A DNA stretch of 64,000 bases from Ruegeria haliotis (GTDB taxonomy: Bacteria > Pseudomonadota > Alphaproteobacteria > Rhodobacterales > Rhodobacteraceae), in the NCBI RefSeq assembly GCF_013377785.1, contig NZ_JABXWT010000002.1, positions 521,143 through 585,142 of the forward strand, written 5' to 3'. The notes below the pieces were generated by a model. It was given only the letters and a program-made list of their open reading frames with translations, searched no databases and was not told the DNA's origin. A program made the position numbers and the translations under genes. Shown piece after piece: positions 9,837 through 17,172 of the stretch. How positions within the stretch are numbered: the first letter of the stretch is position 1; every line of letters begins with the position of its first letter.

Positions 9837-11051
9837 ATGCCCACGGAACGCATCACTTTTGCCGGACATGACGGCAGTCAACTGGCTGCAAGGCTGGATC
9901 TTCCTGACGGACCAGTTTTGGCGACGGCACTTTTTGCGCATTGCTTCACCTGCTCAAAGGACATCCCTGCTGCGCGTCGCATTTCCTCCCGGTTGGCAGC
10001 AATGGGAATTGCTGTTCTGCGTTTCGATTTCACCGGTCTTGGGCATTCAGGCGGAGAATTCGCGAACACGACCTTTACCTCGAATGTCGAGGATCTGATC
10101 GCTGCTGCGCAGTACCTGGCAGGGCGCAATATGGCCCCTGCCCTGCTGATCGGGCATTCTCTGGGCGGTGCTGCTGTTCTACGCGCGCGGGCGGGTATCC
10201 CGTCGATCAAGGCCGTCGTGACCTTGGGTGCTCCTTCAGACCCGGGGCACGTATCTCACCATTTCCAAGAGGCTATGCCCCAAATTCAGCAGGATGGCAG
10301 CGCCGAGGTCACGCTGGGCGGGCGCCCGTTCCGAATTGGCAAAGCTTTCGTGGATGACATCTCTGAATCCACTTTGACCCCGACCATTGCGGATCTTAAG
10401 GCCGCATTGCTGATCCTGCATGCACCGCGCGATGAAACGGTCAGTATCGAAAACGCAAGTGCGATCTTCATGGCCGCCAAGCATCCCAAAAGCTTTGTGA
10501 CACTTGATGACGCCGATCACCTGATCACCCGCGCCGCCGATGCCGAGTATGCCGCAGACGTCATCACGGCTTGGGTGTCACGCTATGTGCCCCTGTGTCC
10601 ACCGGCCCCCCCACCCGGCACGCCGGAAGGGGTCGTGCGCGTAACGGAAGCGGACCGTACCGGATTTATGCAGGACATTCAGGCAGGCCCGCGCCATCAC
10701 GTGGTCGCGGACGAGCCTGCCTCGTACGGCGGCACCGATCGGGGCATGTCGCCATATGGCTTTATCTCAGCCGGACTGGGGGCCTGCACATCGATGACAA
10801 TTCGCATGTATGCCCGGCGCAAGCGGTGGCCGCTGACCGGTATCAGCGTTGATGTATGCCATGACAAGGTACATGCGCAGGATGCGGGTTTGGCGAACGA
10901 AGGCAAAGTCGACCAGTTCCGGCGTAAGATCCGTCTGGAGGGCCCGCTTGATCAGGAACAACGCGCGCGCCTGTTGGAAATCGCCGACAAATGTCCGGTG
11001 CACAGGACGCTGGAAGGATCCGCCCACATCACGACCATACTGCTGCCGTGA
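9837..11051 (+). CDS. Alpha/beta hydrolase fused to an OsmC-like peroxidase domain
   Basis: 404 aa in two domains. The N-terminal alpha/beta hydrolase (about 1-255) has the nucleophile elbow GHSLGG (Ser near 108), an acid in APRDETV (near 198) and a histidine in DADHL (near 227). The C-terminal OsmC/Ohr-type domain (about 265-404) has the two redox cysteines in GACTSMTIRMYARRK (near 316) and DKCPVHRTLE (near 385), as in thiol-dependent organic hydroperoxide reductases. The fusion is a known architecture in proteobacteria, but the joint substrate is not established to my knowledge; an ester or thioester released by one domain and a peroxide reduced by the other are options. Cytosolic. A hairpin terminator follows. 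Confidence 0.92.
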   Translation: MPTERITFAGHDGSQLAARLDLPDGPVLATALFAHCFTCSKDIPAARRISSRLAAMGIAVLRFDFTGLGHSGGEFANTTFTSNVEDLIAAAQYLAGRNMAPALLIGHSLGGAAVLRARAGIPSIKAVVTLGAPSDPGHVSHHFQEAMPQIQQDGSAEVTLGGRPFRIGKAFVDDISESTLTPTIADLKAALLILHAPRDETVSIENASAIFMAAKHPKSFVTLDDADHLITRAADAEYAADVITAWVSRYVPLCPPAPPPGTPEGVVRVTEADRTGFMQDIQAGPRHHVVADEPASYGGTDRGMSPYGFISAGLGACTSMTIRMYARRKRWPLTGISVDVCHDKVHAQDAGLANEGKVDQFRRKIRLEGPLDQEQRARLLEIADKCPVHRTLEGSAHITTILLP

Positions 11052-11057
11052 ATTGAC

Positions 11058-11081
11058 CGCCTTTGGTGACCCAAAGGCGGC
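11058..11081 (+). terminator. Hairpin after the hydrolase-OsmC gene, likely bidirectional
   Basis: Perfect 10-bp stem CCGCCTTTGG/CCAAAGGCGG with a 4-nt loop, 6 bp past the stop codon and 9 bp before the 3' end of the convergent gene. No long U-tract on either side. Confidence 0.65.
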
Positions 11082-11089
11082 CAGGTTGT

Positions 11090-11425
11090 TTACCGCCGAC
11101 GTGGTGCAGGGCGGTGAATTGGCGGCCGGGCAGCAGGTGGACGCGCCACCGGAGGTCGGGGTCGCGCGGGCGGCTTGGCAATCGGTGGCTTCGGACGCGC
11201 GGGCGGGTTCGTAATCGGAGGGTTTGGACGATCCGGCCTGTCCGGGCGGTCCACATCGATATCGACGTCGACATCGTGGTAGTAATCATTCCACAGCATC
11301 GAGTCATAAAACGGGTCATAACCATACCCGACCCCAACAGAGACGCCGTCACAGGCCGACAGGGTGAAACTGGCCGCACCAAGACCCAAGGCGAGAATGG
11401 ACCGTTTGATTAACTTTCTGGTCAT
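11090..11425 (-). CDS. Small lipoprotein with acidic core and proline-rich tail
   Basis: About 111 aa from the ATG at 11425 (MTRKLIKRS), chosen because GAGGGAG lies six bases upstream; the frame opens earlier. A signal sequence ends in the lipobox LSAC, so the mature N-terminal Cys should be lipidated. Then come a Tyr/Asp-rich stretch (YDPFYDSM, HDVDVDIDVD) and a tail of about 50 residues dominated by repeated RPxPP/AKPP units ending in Arg. The acidic run could bind cations and the extended Pro/Arg tail could reach through peptidoglycan; both are inferences. It is 11 bp downstream of the next gene's stop and probably co-transcribed with it. Confidence 0.75.
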   Translation of the reverse strand: MTRKLIKRSILALGLGAASFTLSACDGVSVGVGYGYDPFYDSMLWNDYYHDVDVDIDVDRPDRPDRPNPPITNPPARPKPPIAKPPARPRPPVARPPAARPPIHRPAPRRR

Positions 11426-11436
11426 CTGCATCTCCC

Positions 11437-11997
11437 TCACTGAAGCGACCGGAACGACGCGAAAACGGCGTTCAGATCATCAGCATAGGCCGGATCGGCC
11501 CCGTCTCGCAGGATTGCAATGGCAATGACAACCCGATTGCCCGGCAGGTCAATGACAGTCGCCGTAAAGTTCACACCCCGCCCGTCACGGCTGCCGGTTC
11601 CCCGGAATACCTGCGCAGGCAAACCGCCAATCCGAGTGTTGCTGGTGCTGTTGATGGTCGGCTCTTTCACAAGGAACTTATCGACATCCTCGAGATACCG
11701 GATTCCGTCTTGAATAGTGGCAACTCCGGTTGGTGAGACGAATCCCATCCAGACATTATCGTCTGTAACCGGTCGCATCCCCATCACGCGCGCCACCGCC
11801 CGGGCATCCCCCAGTTTTGTATCTTCGATCTCGCGTGGGCCGCCGGTACGAAGCATCCAGAAATCCGGAACCGCGAACCGAAACAGCGCGCGACCTTCGT
11901 TAGTATAGGTCACCGGAGTATCCGCAGAAGCCGGTTCGACAGCACCCATCCACAAAGCTGCACAGGCGGCAAACGTTGAGGTCAATAAAATACGCAT
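11437..11997 (-). CDS. Exported protein of unknown function
   Basis: 186 aa with a clear signal peptide (about 1-25, LLTSTFAACAALWMGAVEPASA). The mature part shows a mixed alpha/beta pattern including ALFRFAVPDFWMLRTGGPRE, GLPAQVFRGTGSRDGRGVNFTATVIDLPGNRVVIAIAI and a final helix ending FASFRSL, a layout seen in small periplasmic domains that look like PsbP/DUF1795-type lipoproteins. This is a resemblance only. First gene of a probable two-gene unit with the small lipoprotein downstream. Confidence 0.75.
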   Translation of the reverse strand: MRILLTSTFAACAALWMGAVEPASADTPVTYTNEGRALFRFAVPDFWMLRTGGPREIEDTKLGDARAVARVMGMRPVTDDNVWMGFVSPTGVATIQDGIRYLEDVDKFLVKEPTINSTSNTRIGGLPAQVFRGTGSRDGRGVNFTATVIDLPGNRVVIAIAILRDGADPAYADDLNAVFASFRSLQ

Positions 11998-12079
11998 ATC
12001 TCAATAGCCTAATGGTTTCTTTGCGAACAGATTGGCCCGCTGGTGGCGGCTTTGTCCAGTACGAGCTTGGTGTAGAACG

Positions 12080-12112
12080 AAAAAACCCGCGCCGGGATCA
12101 CTCCGGCACGGG
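12080..12112 (-). terminator. Rho-independent terminator of bioY
   Basis: On the minus strand, stem CCCGTGCCGG/CCGGCGCGGG (one G-U pair) with a 6-nt loop and a run of six T, 25 bp after the bioY stop. Confidence 0.9.
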
Positions 12113-12137
12113 TCAATTCAATCGTATGGATCAAAAT

Positions 12138-12725
12138 TTAGGTCCGGGCGTCGCCCACCAATTTCCACAAGGCCGGGATCAGCAGCGCGGCCAGACCCAA
12201 CTTGATCGCATCACCCAGCAGGAATGGTGTCAGACCCCATTCCAAAATCGGCTTGTCCCAACCATATAGCTGACCCAACCACAGCAGACCGGGCGCGTAG
12301 ATGACAACATTTGCCAGCACCAAAGCCAGCGCCATCATGCCAACCGAGCGATCCCAGCCACGCGCCGCAAGTACGCCCAGCAGTACGGTTGCCAACAGAT
12401 AACCGACCAAATAGCCGCCTGTGCCGCCCATCATGTAGGTCACACCGAATTTCTCGGCCGTAGAGCCAGCGAAGACGTCAAAGCCCAAAGCGCCAACCAA
12501 CAGGTAACCCAGCATGGTGACCAGCCCGAGACGGGCTCCGTAGGCAGTACCGATTGTCAGGACCGCAAAGGTCCCCATGGTGATCGGAACCGGCCACATC
12601 GGAATTTTGATCTTGGCGGCAATGGCCAGCGCCACAATACCCAAAGCAACCAGCGCAACCTGTTTGACACGCAGCGCCGTTCCCTCACGCGGGCCGATCG
12701 CCTCGGCCAGAACATTCGCATTCAT
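12138..12725 (-). CDS. bioY: Biotin transporter S-component BioY
   Basis: 195 aa with six predicted transmembrane helices. BioY is the membrane substrate-binding subunit of the ECF-type biotin importer. The family pattern is visible: KIKIPMWPVPITMGTFAVLTIGTAYG in the first loop and second helix, GYLLVGALGFDVFAG, the conserved MGGTGGYLVGYLLA, and a late GLTPFLLGDAIKLGLAA. I set the start at the ATG at 12725 with GGAG upstream; the frame extends a further 22 codons without family similarity. No bioM/bioN genes lie nearby, so it either works alone or shares energising subunits encoded elsewhere. Confidence 0.95.
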   Translation of the reverse strand: MNANVLAEAIGPREGTALRVKQVALVALGIVALAIAAKIKIPMWPVPITMGTFAVLTIGTAYGARLGLVTMLGYLLVGALGFDVFAGSTAEKFGVTYMMGGTGGYLVGYLLATVLLGVLAARGWDRSVGMMALALVLANVVIYAPGLLWLGQLYGWDKPILEWGLTPFLLGDAIKLGLAALLIPALWKLVGDART

Positions 12726-12801
12726 ATTCGTTTCTCCACATTCGGACAGAATTTCTGCACCAGCAATGCCTGTTCCGGCCCGTTGCTGCAAGATGATTAC
12801 G

Positions 12802-13224
12802 CTATCGCGGGCTGTATTCCGTGTTCATTTCATAGGATTTTCGCGGCCCGGACACTGTCCAACGCACGTTCCAGCAGGGCCAGCCCGAGAAACCATAGAC
12901 TGCATCATAACTGTCCGGAGGGCAGTCATGATGGTCTAGTACCCGCGGCAAGCCCAGTTTCAGAGTATGGAAATACCGACCATCTTCAAAGTAGATAGCT
13001 ATGGCACCCTCCGCTTCACGCCACTGATATCTGCGGGTTCCCTTCATTGGCACCTGCCCCGGGACACACAGCGTGACCTCTTCTTCATAGATCAGGCCGT
13101 CGTCGGATCGCTTCAGACTTGCCTGGCCGTCCGCATGCACGATCTGACCAGCCTTCGCGTCCTGTATCACCCGTTTCAGATGCCATTGGCCTTCAAAATC
13201 GGAAATCTTGTTTGGCAGGGTCAC
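12802..13224 (-). CDS. DUF6314 family protein
   Basis: 140 aa, no signal peptide. Family features are the opening DFEGQWHLKRVIQDAKAGQ, the central lipocalin-like strands (LIYEEEVTLCVPGQ, RRYQWREAEGAIAIYFEDGRYFH), the conserved HHDCPPDSYDAVYGF and the C-terminal WTVSGPRKSYEMNTEYSP. The pattern is that of a small calycin-like beta-barrel that might bind a hydrophobic ligand; function is not established. Its ATG overlaps the stop of the upstream gene by 4 bp, so the two are translationally coupled. Confidence 0.85.
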   Translation of the reverse strand: MTLPNKISDFEGQWHLKRVIQDAKAGQIVHADGQASLKRSDDGLIYEEEVTLCVPGQVPMKGTRRYQWREAEGAIAIYFEDGRYFHTLKLGLPRVLDHHDCPPDSYDAVYGFSGWPCWNVRWTVSGPRKSYEMNTEYSPR

Positions 13225-13553
13225 TGGACATAGGTTCCGTCTGTAAAGTCGCCGCCATCACCGACAAACCGGATCGTTTCACCATTTTGAAAAAAATCGT
13301 AACAGGCCCACAAATCCGATGGTGGCCATTGCGAACAATACCGTTCCTCGCGCACGGCCCAACGACCCGCACTTGGCCCACCCGAGAAATACTGGGTCAG
13401 CATCACTTCGTCGAATGTCTGCCAAGCACCGTTACCATACCCGAGCTTCTTGCCGATCAACGCTGACAGGATCTCGCCGCCAGATAGCTGCCGGAACTCA
13501 TCTGCTGCCAGGAACCCGGGCCAAAGTGCTAAAATCAGGGCAAACCGTCTCAT
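13221..13553 (-). CDS. Small exported protein, partner of the DUF6314 gene
   Basis: 110 aa with a signal peptide (about 1-17, ALILALWPGFLAA). The mature region includes LSGGEILSALIGKKLGYGNGAWQTFDEVMLTQYFSGGPSAGRWAVREERYCSQWPPSDLW in short conserved-looking pieces, two cysteines (in RYCSQW and WACYDF) that could form a disulfide, and an aromatic C-terminus. It is the first gene of a two-gene unit with DUF6314 (4-bp overlap) and is divergent from purB. Function unknown. Confidence 0.75.
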   Translation of the reverse strand: MRRFALILALWPGFLAADEFRQLSGGEILSALIGKKLGYGNGAWQTFDEVMLTQYFSGGPSAGRWAVREERYCSQWPPSDLWACYDFFQNGETIRFVGDGGDFTDGTYVQ

Positions 13554-13641
13554 TTCCGCACTCGTGCCTTGTTCCCCTGCGCGCGCGCGTTTAAACCCCG
13601 CGCCATCGCCTCATCCCAACCACAAAAAGGTCCCGCTGCCA

Positions 13642-14946
13642 ATGATTCCACGTTACTCCCGCCCCGACATGGTCGCCATCTGGTCACCCGAGACCAAGTT
13701 CCGCATCTGGTACGAGATCGAGGCGCACGCTTGTGACGCGATGGCCGATCTGGGTGTGATCCCGCGCGAAAATGCCGAGGCTGTGTGGAAAGCTAAGGAT
13801 GTGGAATTCGACGTGGCCCGCATTGATGAGATCGAGGCCGTCACCAAACATGATGTCATCGCCTTCCTGACTCATCTGGCCGAACATGTTGGCAGTGACG
13901 AGGCGCGCTTTGTGCATCAGGGCATGACCAGCTCGGACGTGCTGGACACCTGCTTCAACGTGCAGCTGACCCGCGCCGCCGACATCCTGATCGCCGATCT
14001 CGAAGGTCTGCTGGCCGCACTCAAACGCCGTGCGATCGAACACAAGGAAACCATCCGCATCGGTCGCAGTCATGGTATCCACGCCGAGCCCACAACCATG
14101 GGCCTGACCTTTGCCCGCTTTTATGCCGAGATGGATCGTAACCTGTCCCGTATGCGCGACGCGCGGGCCGAGATCGCAACCGGCGCCATTTCCGGTGCGG
14201 TCGGCACATTTGCCAATATCGACCCGCAGGTCGAAGAGCATGTGTGCGACAAGCTGGGCCTCGTCCCTGAGCCGATCAGCACGCAGGTCATCCCGCGCGA
14301 CCGCCACGCGGCGTTCTTCGCCACGCTGGGTGTGATCGGCAGCAGCATCGAAAACATCGCCATCGAAATCCGCCATATGCAACGGACCGAGGTGCTGGAG
14401 GCCGAAGAGTTTTTCTCGAAGGGTCAAAAAGGTTCGTCGGCGATGCCGCACAAGCGCAACCCTGTTCTGACCGAAAACCTGACGGGCCTCGCCCGCCTCG
14501 TGCGCATGGCCGTTGTGCCTGCGATGGAGAACGTAGCGCTTTGGCACGAGCGGGACATCAGCCACAGCTCGGTCGAGCGTAACATCGGACCGGATACAAC
14601 CATAACGTTGGATTTTGCCTTGTCGCGTCTGACCAGCGTCATCGATAAGCTGGTCATCTATCCCGATAACATGCTGGCCAACATGAATAAGTTCCGTGGG
14701 TTGGTCATGAGCCAGCGGGTACTGTTGGCATTGACACAAGCCGGCGTCAGCCGTGAAGACGCCTATCGTCTGGTACAACGCAACGCGATGAAAGTCTGGG
14801 AAGAAGGCAAGGATTTCAAAACCGAGCTGCTGGGCGACACGGATGTGGTTGCGGCGCTGAGCGTGGCAGAGATCGAAGAGAAATTTGACCTTGGCTATCA
14901 CACCAAGCACGTCGACACGATTTTCGCGCGCGTGTTCGGCGAATAA
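13642..14946 (+). CDS. purB: Adenylosuccinate lyase
   Basis: 434 aa. It performs two fumarate-releasing steps in purine synthesis: SAICAR to AICAR and adenylosuccinate to AMP. Visible features: start MIPRYSRPDMVAIWSPE, the H-containing KHDVIAFLTHLAEHVG, the TSSDVLDTCFNVQL segment, GRSHGIHAEPTTMG with the general-acid histidine region, and the fumarase/aspartase signature GSSAMPHKRNP. The start ATG at 13642 is set by family alignment; the open frame extends upstream to 13450 but that part overlaps the divergent gene and is not conserved. A terminator follows. Confidence 0.98.
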   Translation: MIPRYSRPDMVAIWSPETKFRIWYEIEAHACDAMADLGVIPRENAEAVWKAKDVEFDVARIDEIEAVTKHDVIAFLTHLAEHVGSDEARFVHQGMTSSDVLDTCFNVQLTRAADILIADLEGLLAALKRRAIEHKETIRIGRSHGIHAEPTTMGLTFARFYAEMDRNLSRMRDARAEIATGAISGAVGTFANIDPQVEEHVCDKLGLVPEPISTQVIPRDRHAAFFATLGVIGSSIENIAIEIRHMQRTEVLEAEEFFSKGQKGSSAMPHKRNPVLTENLTGLARLVRMAVVPAMENVALWHERDISHSSVERNIGPDTTITLDFALSRLTSVIDKLVIYPDNMLANMNKFRGLVMSQRVLLALTQAGVSREDAYRLVQRNAMKVWEEGKDFKTELLGDTDVVAALSVAEIEEKFDLGYHTKHVDTIFARVFGE

Positions 14947-14971
14947 GATCTTTAGCCTCATGGCTGATACC

Positions 14972-15010
14972 AAAGCCCGGTCTGCCACACGTAGGCCGGG
15001 TTTTGTTCTT
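14972..15010 (+). terminator. Terminator of purB
   Basis: Stem AAAGCCCGG/CCGGGTTTT with one G-U pair and a loop of about 15 nt, running into TTTTGTTCTTTT. Confidence 0.8.
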
Positions 15011-15039
15011 TTGCCAGAACAGCGCGGATAGGCTATCCT
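15011..15039 (+). promoter_or_regulatory. Sigma-70-type promoter for the small cysteine-rich gene
   Basis: TTGCCA at 15011-15016 and TATCCT at 15034-15039 with the ideal 17-bp spacer. An imperfectly centred inverted repeat GGATAG-G-CTATCC (15026-15038) overlaps the -10 box and could be an operator. The gene starts at 15071. Confidence 0.6.
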
Positions 15040-15070
15040 GCGAGTGTATTTTCCACGAAGGAGAAGCACC

Positions 15071-15223
15071 ATGACCCGAACACTTGTATGTGCACTGGCT
15101 CTTGTATGCTTGGCTTCGGCCAGCCTCGCCTGTGGCGCACATTCCAAACAGACCCAGTCCTGCGCACCGGGCACATTCTGGGACACAGAGGCCCAAAGCT
15201 GCATGAAGATCGTCAATAGTTGA
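15071..15223 (+). CDS. 50-residue cysteine-containing exported peptide
   Basis: A short gene too small for usual ORF cut-offs: MTRTLVCALALVCLAS, then a possible lipobox-like SLAC, and a mature part with SCAPGTFWD and QSCMKIVNS. A good AGGAGA ribosome site lies eight bases before the ATG and a consensus promoter sits 30 bp upstream, which together make it convincing. The Cys-x-Pro-Gly-x-x-Trp-Asp...Cys pattern resembles the C-terminal half of small chitin-binding-like modules, which is weak evidence. The LAC could make it a lipoprotein. The following TPR gene has a similar CLFGRVYDEAAGRCV piece, so the two may share this Cys-loop module. Confidence 0.7.
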   Translation: MTRTLVCALALVCLASASLACGAHSKQTQSCAPGTFWDTEAQSCMKIVNS

Positions 15224-15326
15224 CGATTTTGTTTCCTACTTGTGAATAAAAGCGACAAACCAACTGTTAGCTTTTTTATAGATCACACTATGCTTTTGTA
15301 AGCAGCCCCGAGAACGGAGTAGGAAG

Positions 15327-15869
15327 ATGCGCCTTGTATTAGTTTCAGCAATTGCCATTCAAGCTTTTGCCTTTGCACCTGTTGTTCACGCCGCAGGCGG
15401 CGGCAGCAGTAACCCGCCCAAGCCAACCAACACCACCAAGAAATGCCTATTTGGGCGCGTCTATGACGAAGCGGCGGGCCGGTGCGTCAAGCCGAACAAG
15501 ACCAATTTTACCGAAGATCAACTGTATGACGCCGTGCGTGAAATGGCCTATGATGGTCAGTACGAAAATGCACAGGATATCCTGCGCGTCATGGATCAGA
15601 ATGATGATCGCGTGCTGACTTACTGGGGTTTCACCTATCGCAAAATGGGCGAACTGGAACTGGCGAACGCGTTCTATGAAAATGCAATCGCCGCCAATCC
15701 GGACAACATCCTTGCCCGCAGCTACATGGGTCAGGGGTTTGTTTCCGAAGGTAAAACCGATCTGGCCATCGAGCAATGGCGTGAAATCAAGGCGCGCAAC
15801 GGCGAAGGCACCTGGGCCGAGGCATCCCTGCGTGAAGCGATTCAGACCGGGTTGACATTCAGCTACTGA
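15327..15869 (+). CDS. Exported TPR-repeat protein
   Basis: 180 aa with a signal peptide (about 1-22, ending VVHAA). After a Gly/Pro-rich linker comes a Cys-loop (KCLFGRVYDEAAGRCV, about 40-55) and then about three tetratricopeptide-like helical pairs (LYDAVREMAYDGQYENAQDIL, YWGFTYRKMGELELANAFYENAIAANPDN, ARSYMGQGFVSEGKTDLAIEQW). TPR arrays usually hold protein partners; here in the periplasm. A GGAGTAGGAAG stretch supports the ATG. It follows the small Cys-rich gene by about 100 bp in the same direction. Partner unknown. Confidence 0.85.
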   Translation: MRLVLVSAIAIQAFAFAPVVHAAGGGSSNPPKPTNTTKKCLFGRVYDEAAGRCVKPNKTNFTEDQLYDAVREMAYDGQYENAQDILRVMDQNDDRVLTYWGFTYRKMGELELANAFYENAIAANPDNILARSYMGQGFVSEGKTDLAIEQWREIKARNGEGTWAEASLREAIQTGLTFSY

Positions 15870-15935
15870 GCTTCAGCCTTTCTTTACCTGACTCTCCCTA
15901 TTCTGCCTGTGGAACAGATTTGGCACCACAGGCAG

Positions 15936-17033
15936 ATGCAAGACACAAACGCACTGATACAGATGGCACCCGGCTCAATCCCGATTGCCGATCGGGATGA
16001 CACAGCACCGCGTGTCGTACCCCGAACGCTCAACAGTCGGGAAAAAGCCGCTGTTGTCGTGCGTCTTCTATTGAATGAAGGCGCAGACATTCCACTCGAA
16101 GAACTTCCCGACGATTTGCAAGAGAAGCTGACCCATCAACTGGGAAAAATGGGCCTTGTAGATCGTGTGACACTGGACGCGGTCGCGCAGGAATTCGGGG
16201 ATGCGTTGAACAACGTCGGTTTGGCGTTTCCACACGGCCTTGCCGGCGCATTGGATGCAATCAATGGCAAGATCGCTCCGACGACGGCCGCGCGGCTGCG
16301 TAAGGTGGCGGGCGTGCGTCAGATCGGCGATCCCTGGCAACGCCTTCGCGAAATCCCAACCGAAGATCTGGCTAAAATGGCCCAGGCTGAAAGTATCGAA
16401 GTCGCGGCCGTGATGCTGTCCAAGCTGGCGACTGCGCAGGCGGCGCAATTACTTGCTCACCTGCCTGGCCCGATTGCGCGCCGGATCACATATGCAGTTT
16501 CCAAGACGGCCAACGTCACGCCCGAGGCGGTCGAACGCATTGGCTGGTCTCTGGCCGCTCAATTGGATCAGCGGCCGGCCCAAGCCTTTGTCGATGGCCC
16601 AGGCGCGCGAGTCGGCGCGATACTGAATCAATCTGCGGCTTCGACCCGGGATGGCCTGCTAACCGCACTGGACGAAGAAGACGCCGATTTTGCAAGCATT
16701 GTGCGGCAGTCCATTTTTACGTTCGCGCACATCTCCAACCGCATCGTGGCCCGGGACATACCGGCGATCCTTCGGGACGTGGATCAGCCCGTTCTGGTGA
16801 CCGCACTTGCTGGGGCCGCTGCAGACGACGACAAGGTGTCGGTCCAGTTCTTGCTGTCGAACATCTCCACACGCATGGCTGACAATCTGCGAGAGGAAAT
16901 GGCAGATCGTGGTCGGGTCAAACAGTCCGAAGCCGAAGACGCAATGACTCAAATCGTAGGCACCATTCGTAACATGGTCGACGATGGGACAATTATCTTG
17001 ATCGAAACGGATGAGGAGGAGGATGCAGACTGA
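15936..17033 (+). CDS. FliG-like flagellar motor switch protein (orphan)
   Basis: About 365 aa from the ATG at 15936 (a GTG at 15909 is in frame). The C-terminal third matches the FliG C-terminal rotor domain: IFTFAHISNRIVARDIPAILRDVDQP, VLVTALAGAADDDKVSVQFLLSNIS, TRMADNLREEMADRG and a last helix leading to DDGTIIL. The middle has the FliG-like repeat (DLAKMAQAESIEVAAVMLSKL, AQLLAHLPGPIARRITYAV). The protein ends in an acidic run. FliG links the MS ring to the C ring and interacts with the stator. No flagellar genes lie around it, so it is either an isolated functional fliG or a paralogue with another job. The N-terminal FliF-binding part is poorly recognisable. Confidence 0.82.
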   Translation: MQDTNALIQMAPGSIPIADRDDTAPRVVPRTLNSREKAAVVVRLLLNEGADIPLEELPDDLQEKLTHQLGKMGLVDRVTLDAVAQEFGDALNNVGLAFPHGLAGALDAINGKIAPTTAARLRKVAGVRQIGDPWQRLREIPTEDLAKMAQAESIEVAAVMLSKLATAQAAQLLAHLPGPIARRITYAVSKTANVTPEAVERIGWSLAAQLDQRPAQAFVDGPGARVGAILNQSAASTRDGLLTALDEEDADFASIVRQSIFTFAHISNRIVARDIPAILRDVDQPVLVTALAGAAADDDKVSVQFLLSNISTRMADNLREEMADRGRVKQSEAEDAMTQIVGTIRNMVDDGTIILIETDEEEDAD

Positions 17034-17172
17034 CGCCTCACCACCGGGGTTTGACTGGCCGCAGTCCGGCCAATGCAAGGCTGGCACACTGTCATCGGTT
17101 GGGCGCTTGAGGTTGGTGGCTCTGGGCTGTATGTCTGGTTTTGCAGTTCGCAACACGCGGTGAGACACCTCC

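Noticed and set aside
13684..15258. 524-codon minus-strand frame opposite purB
   Set aside because: Shadow of purB codon bias; the true genes purB and the small Cys gene lie on the plus strand.
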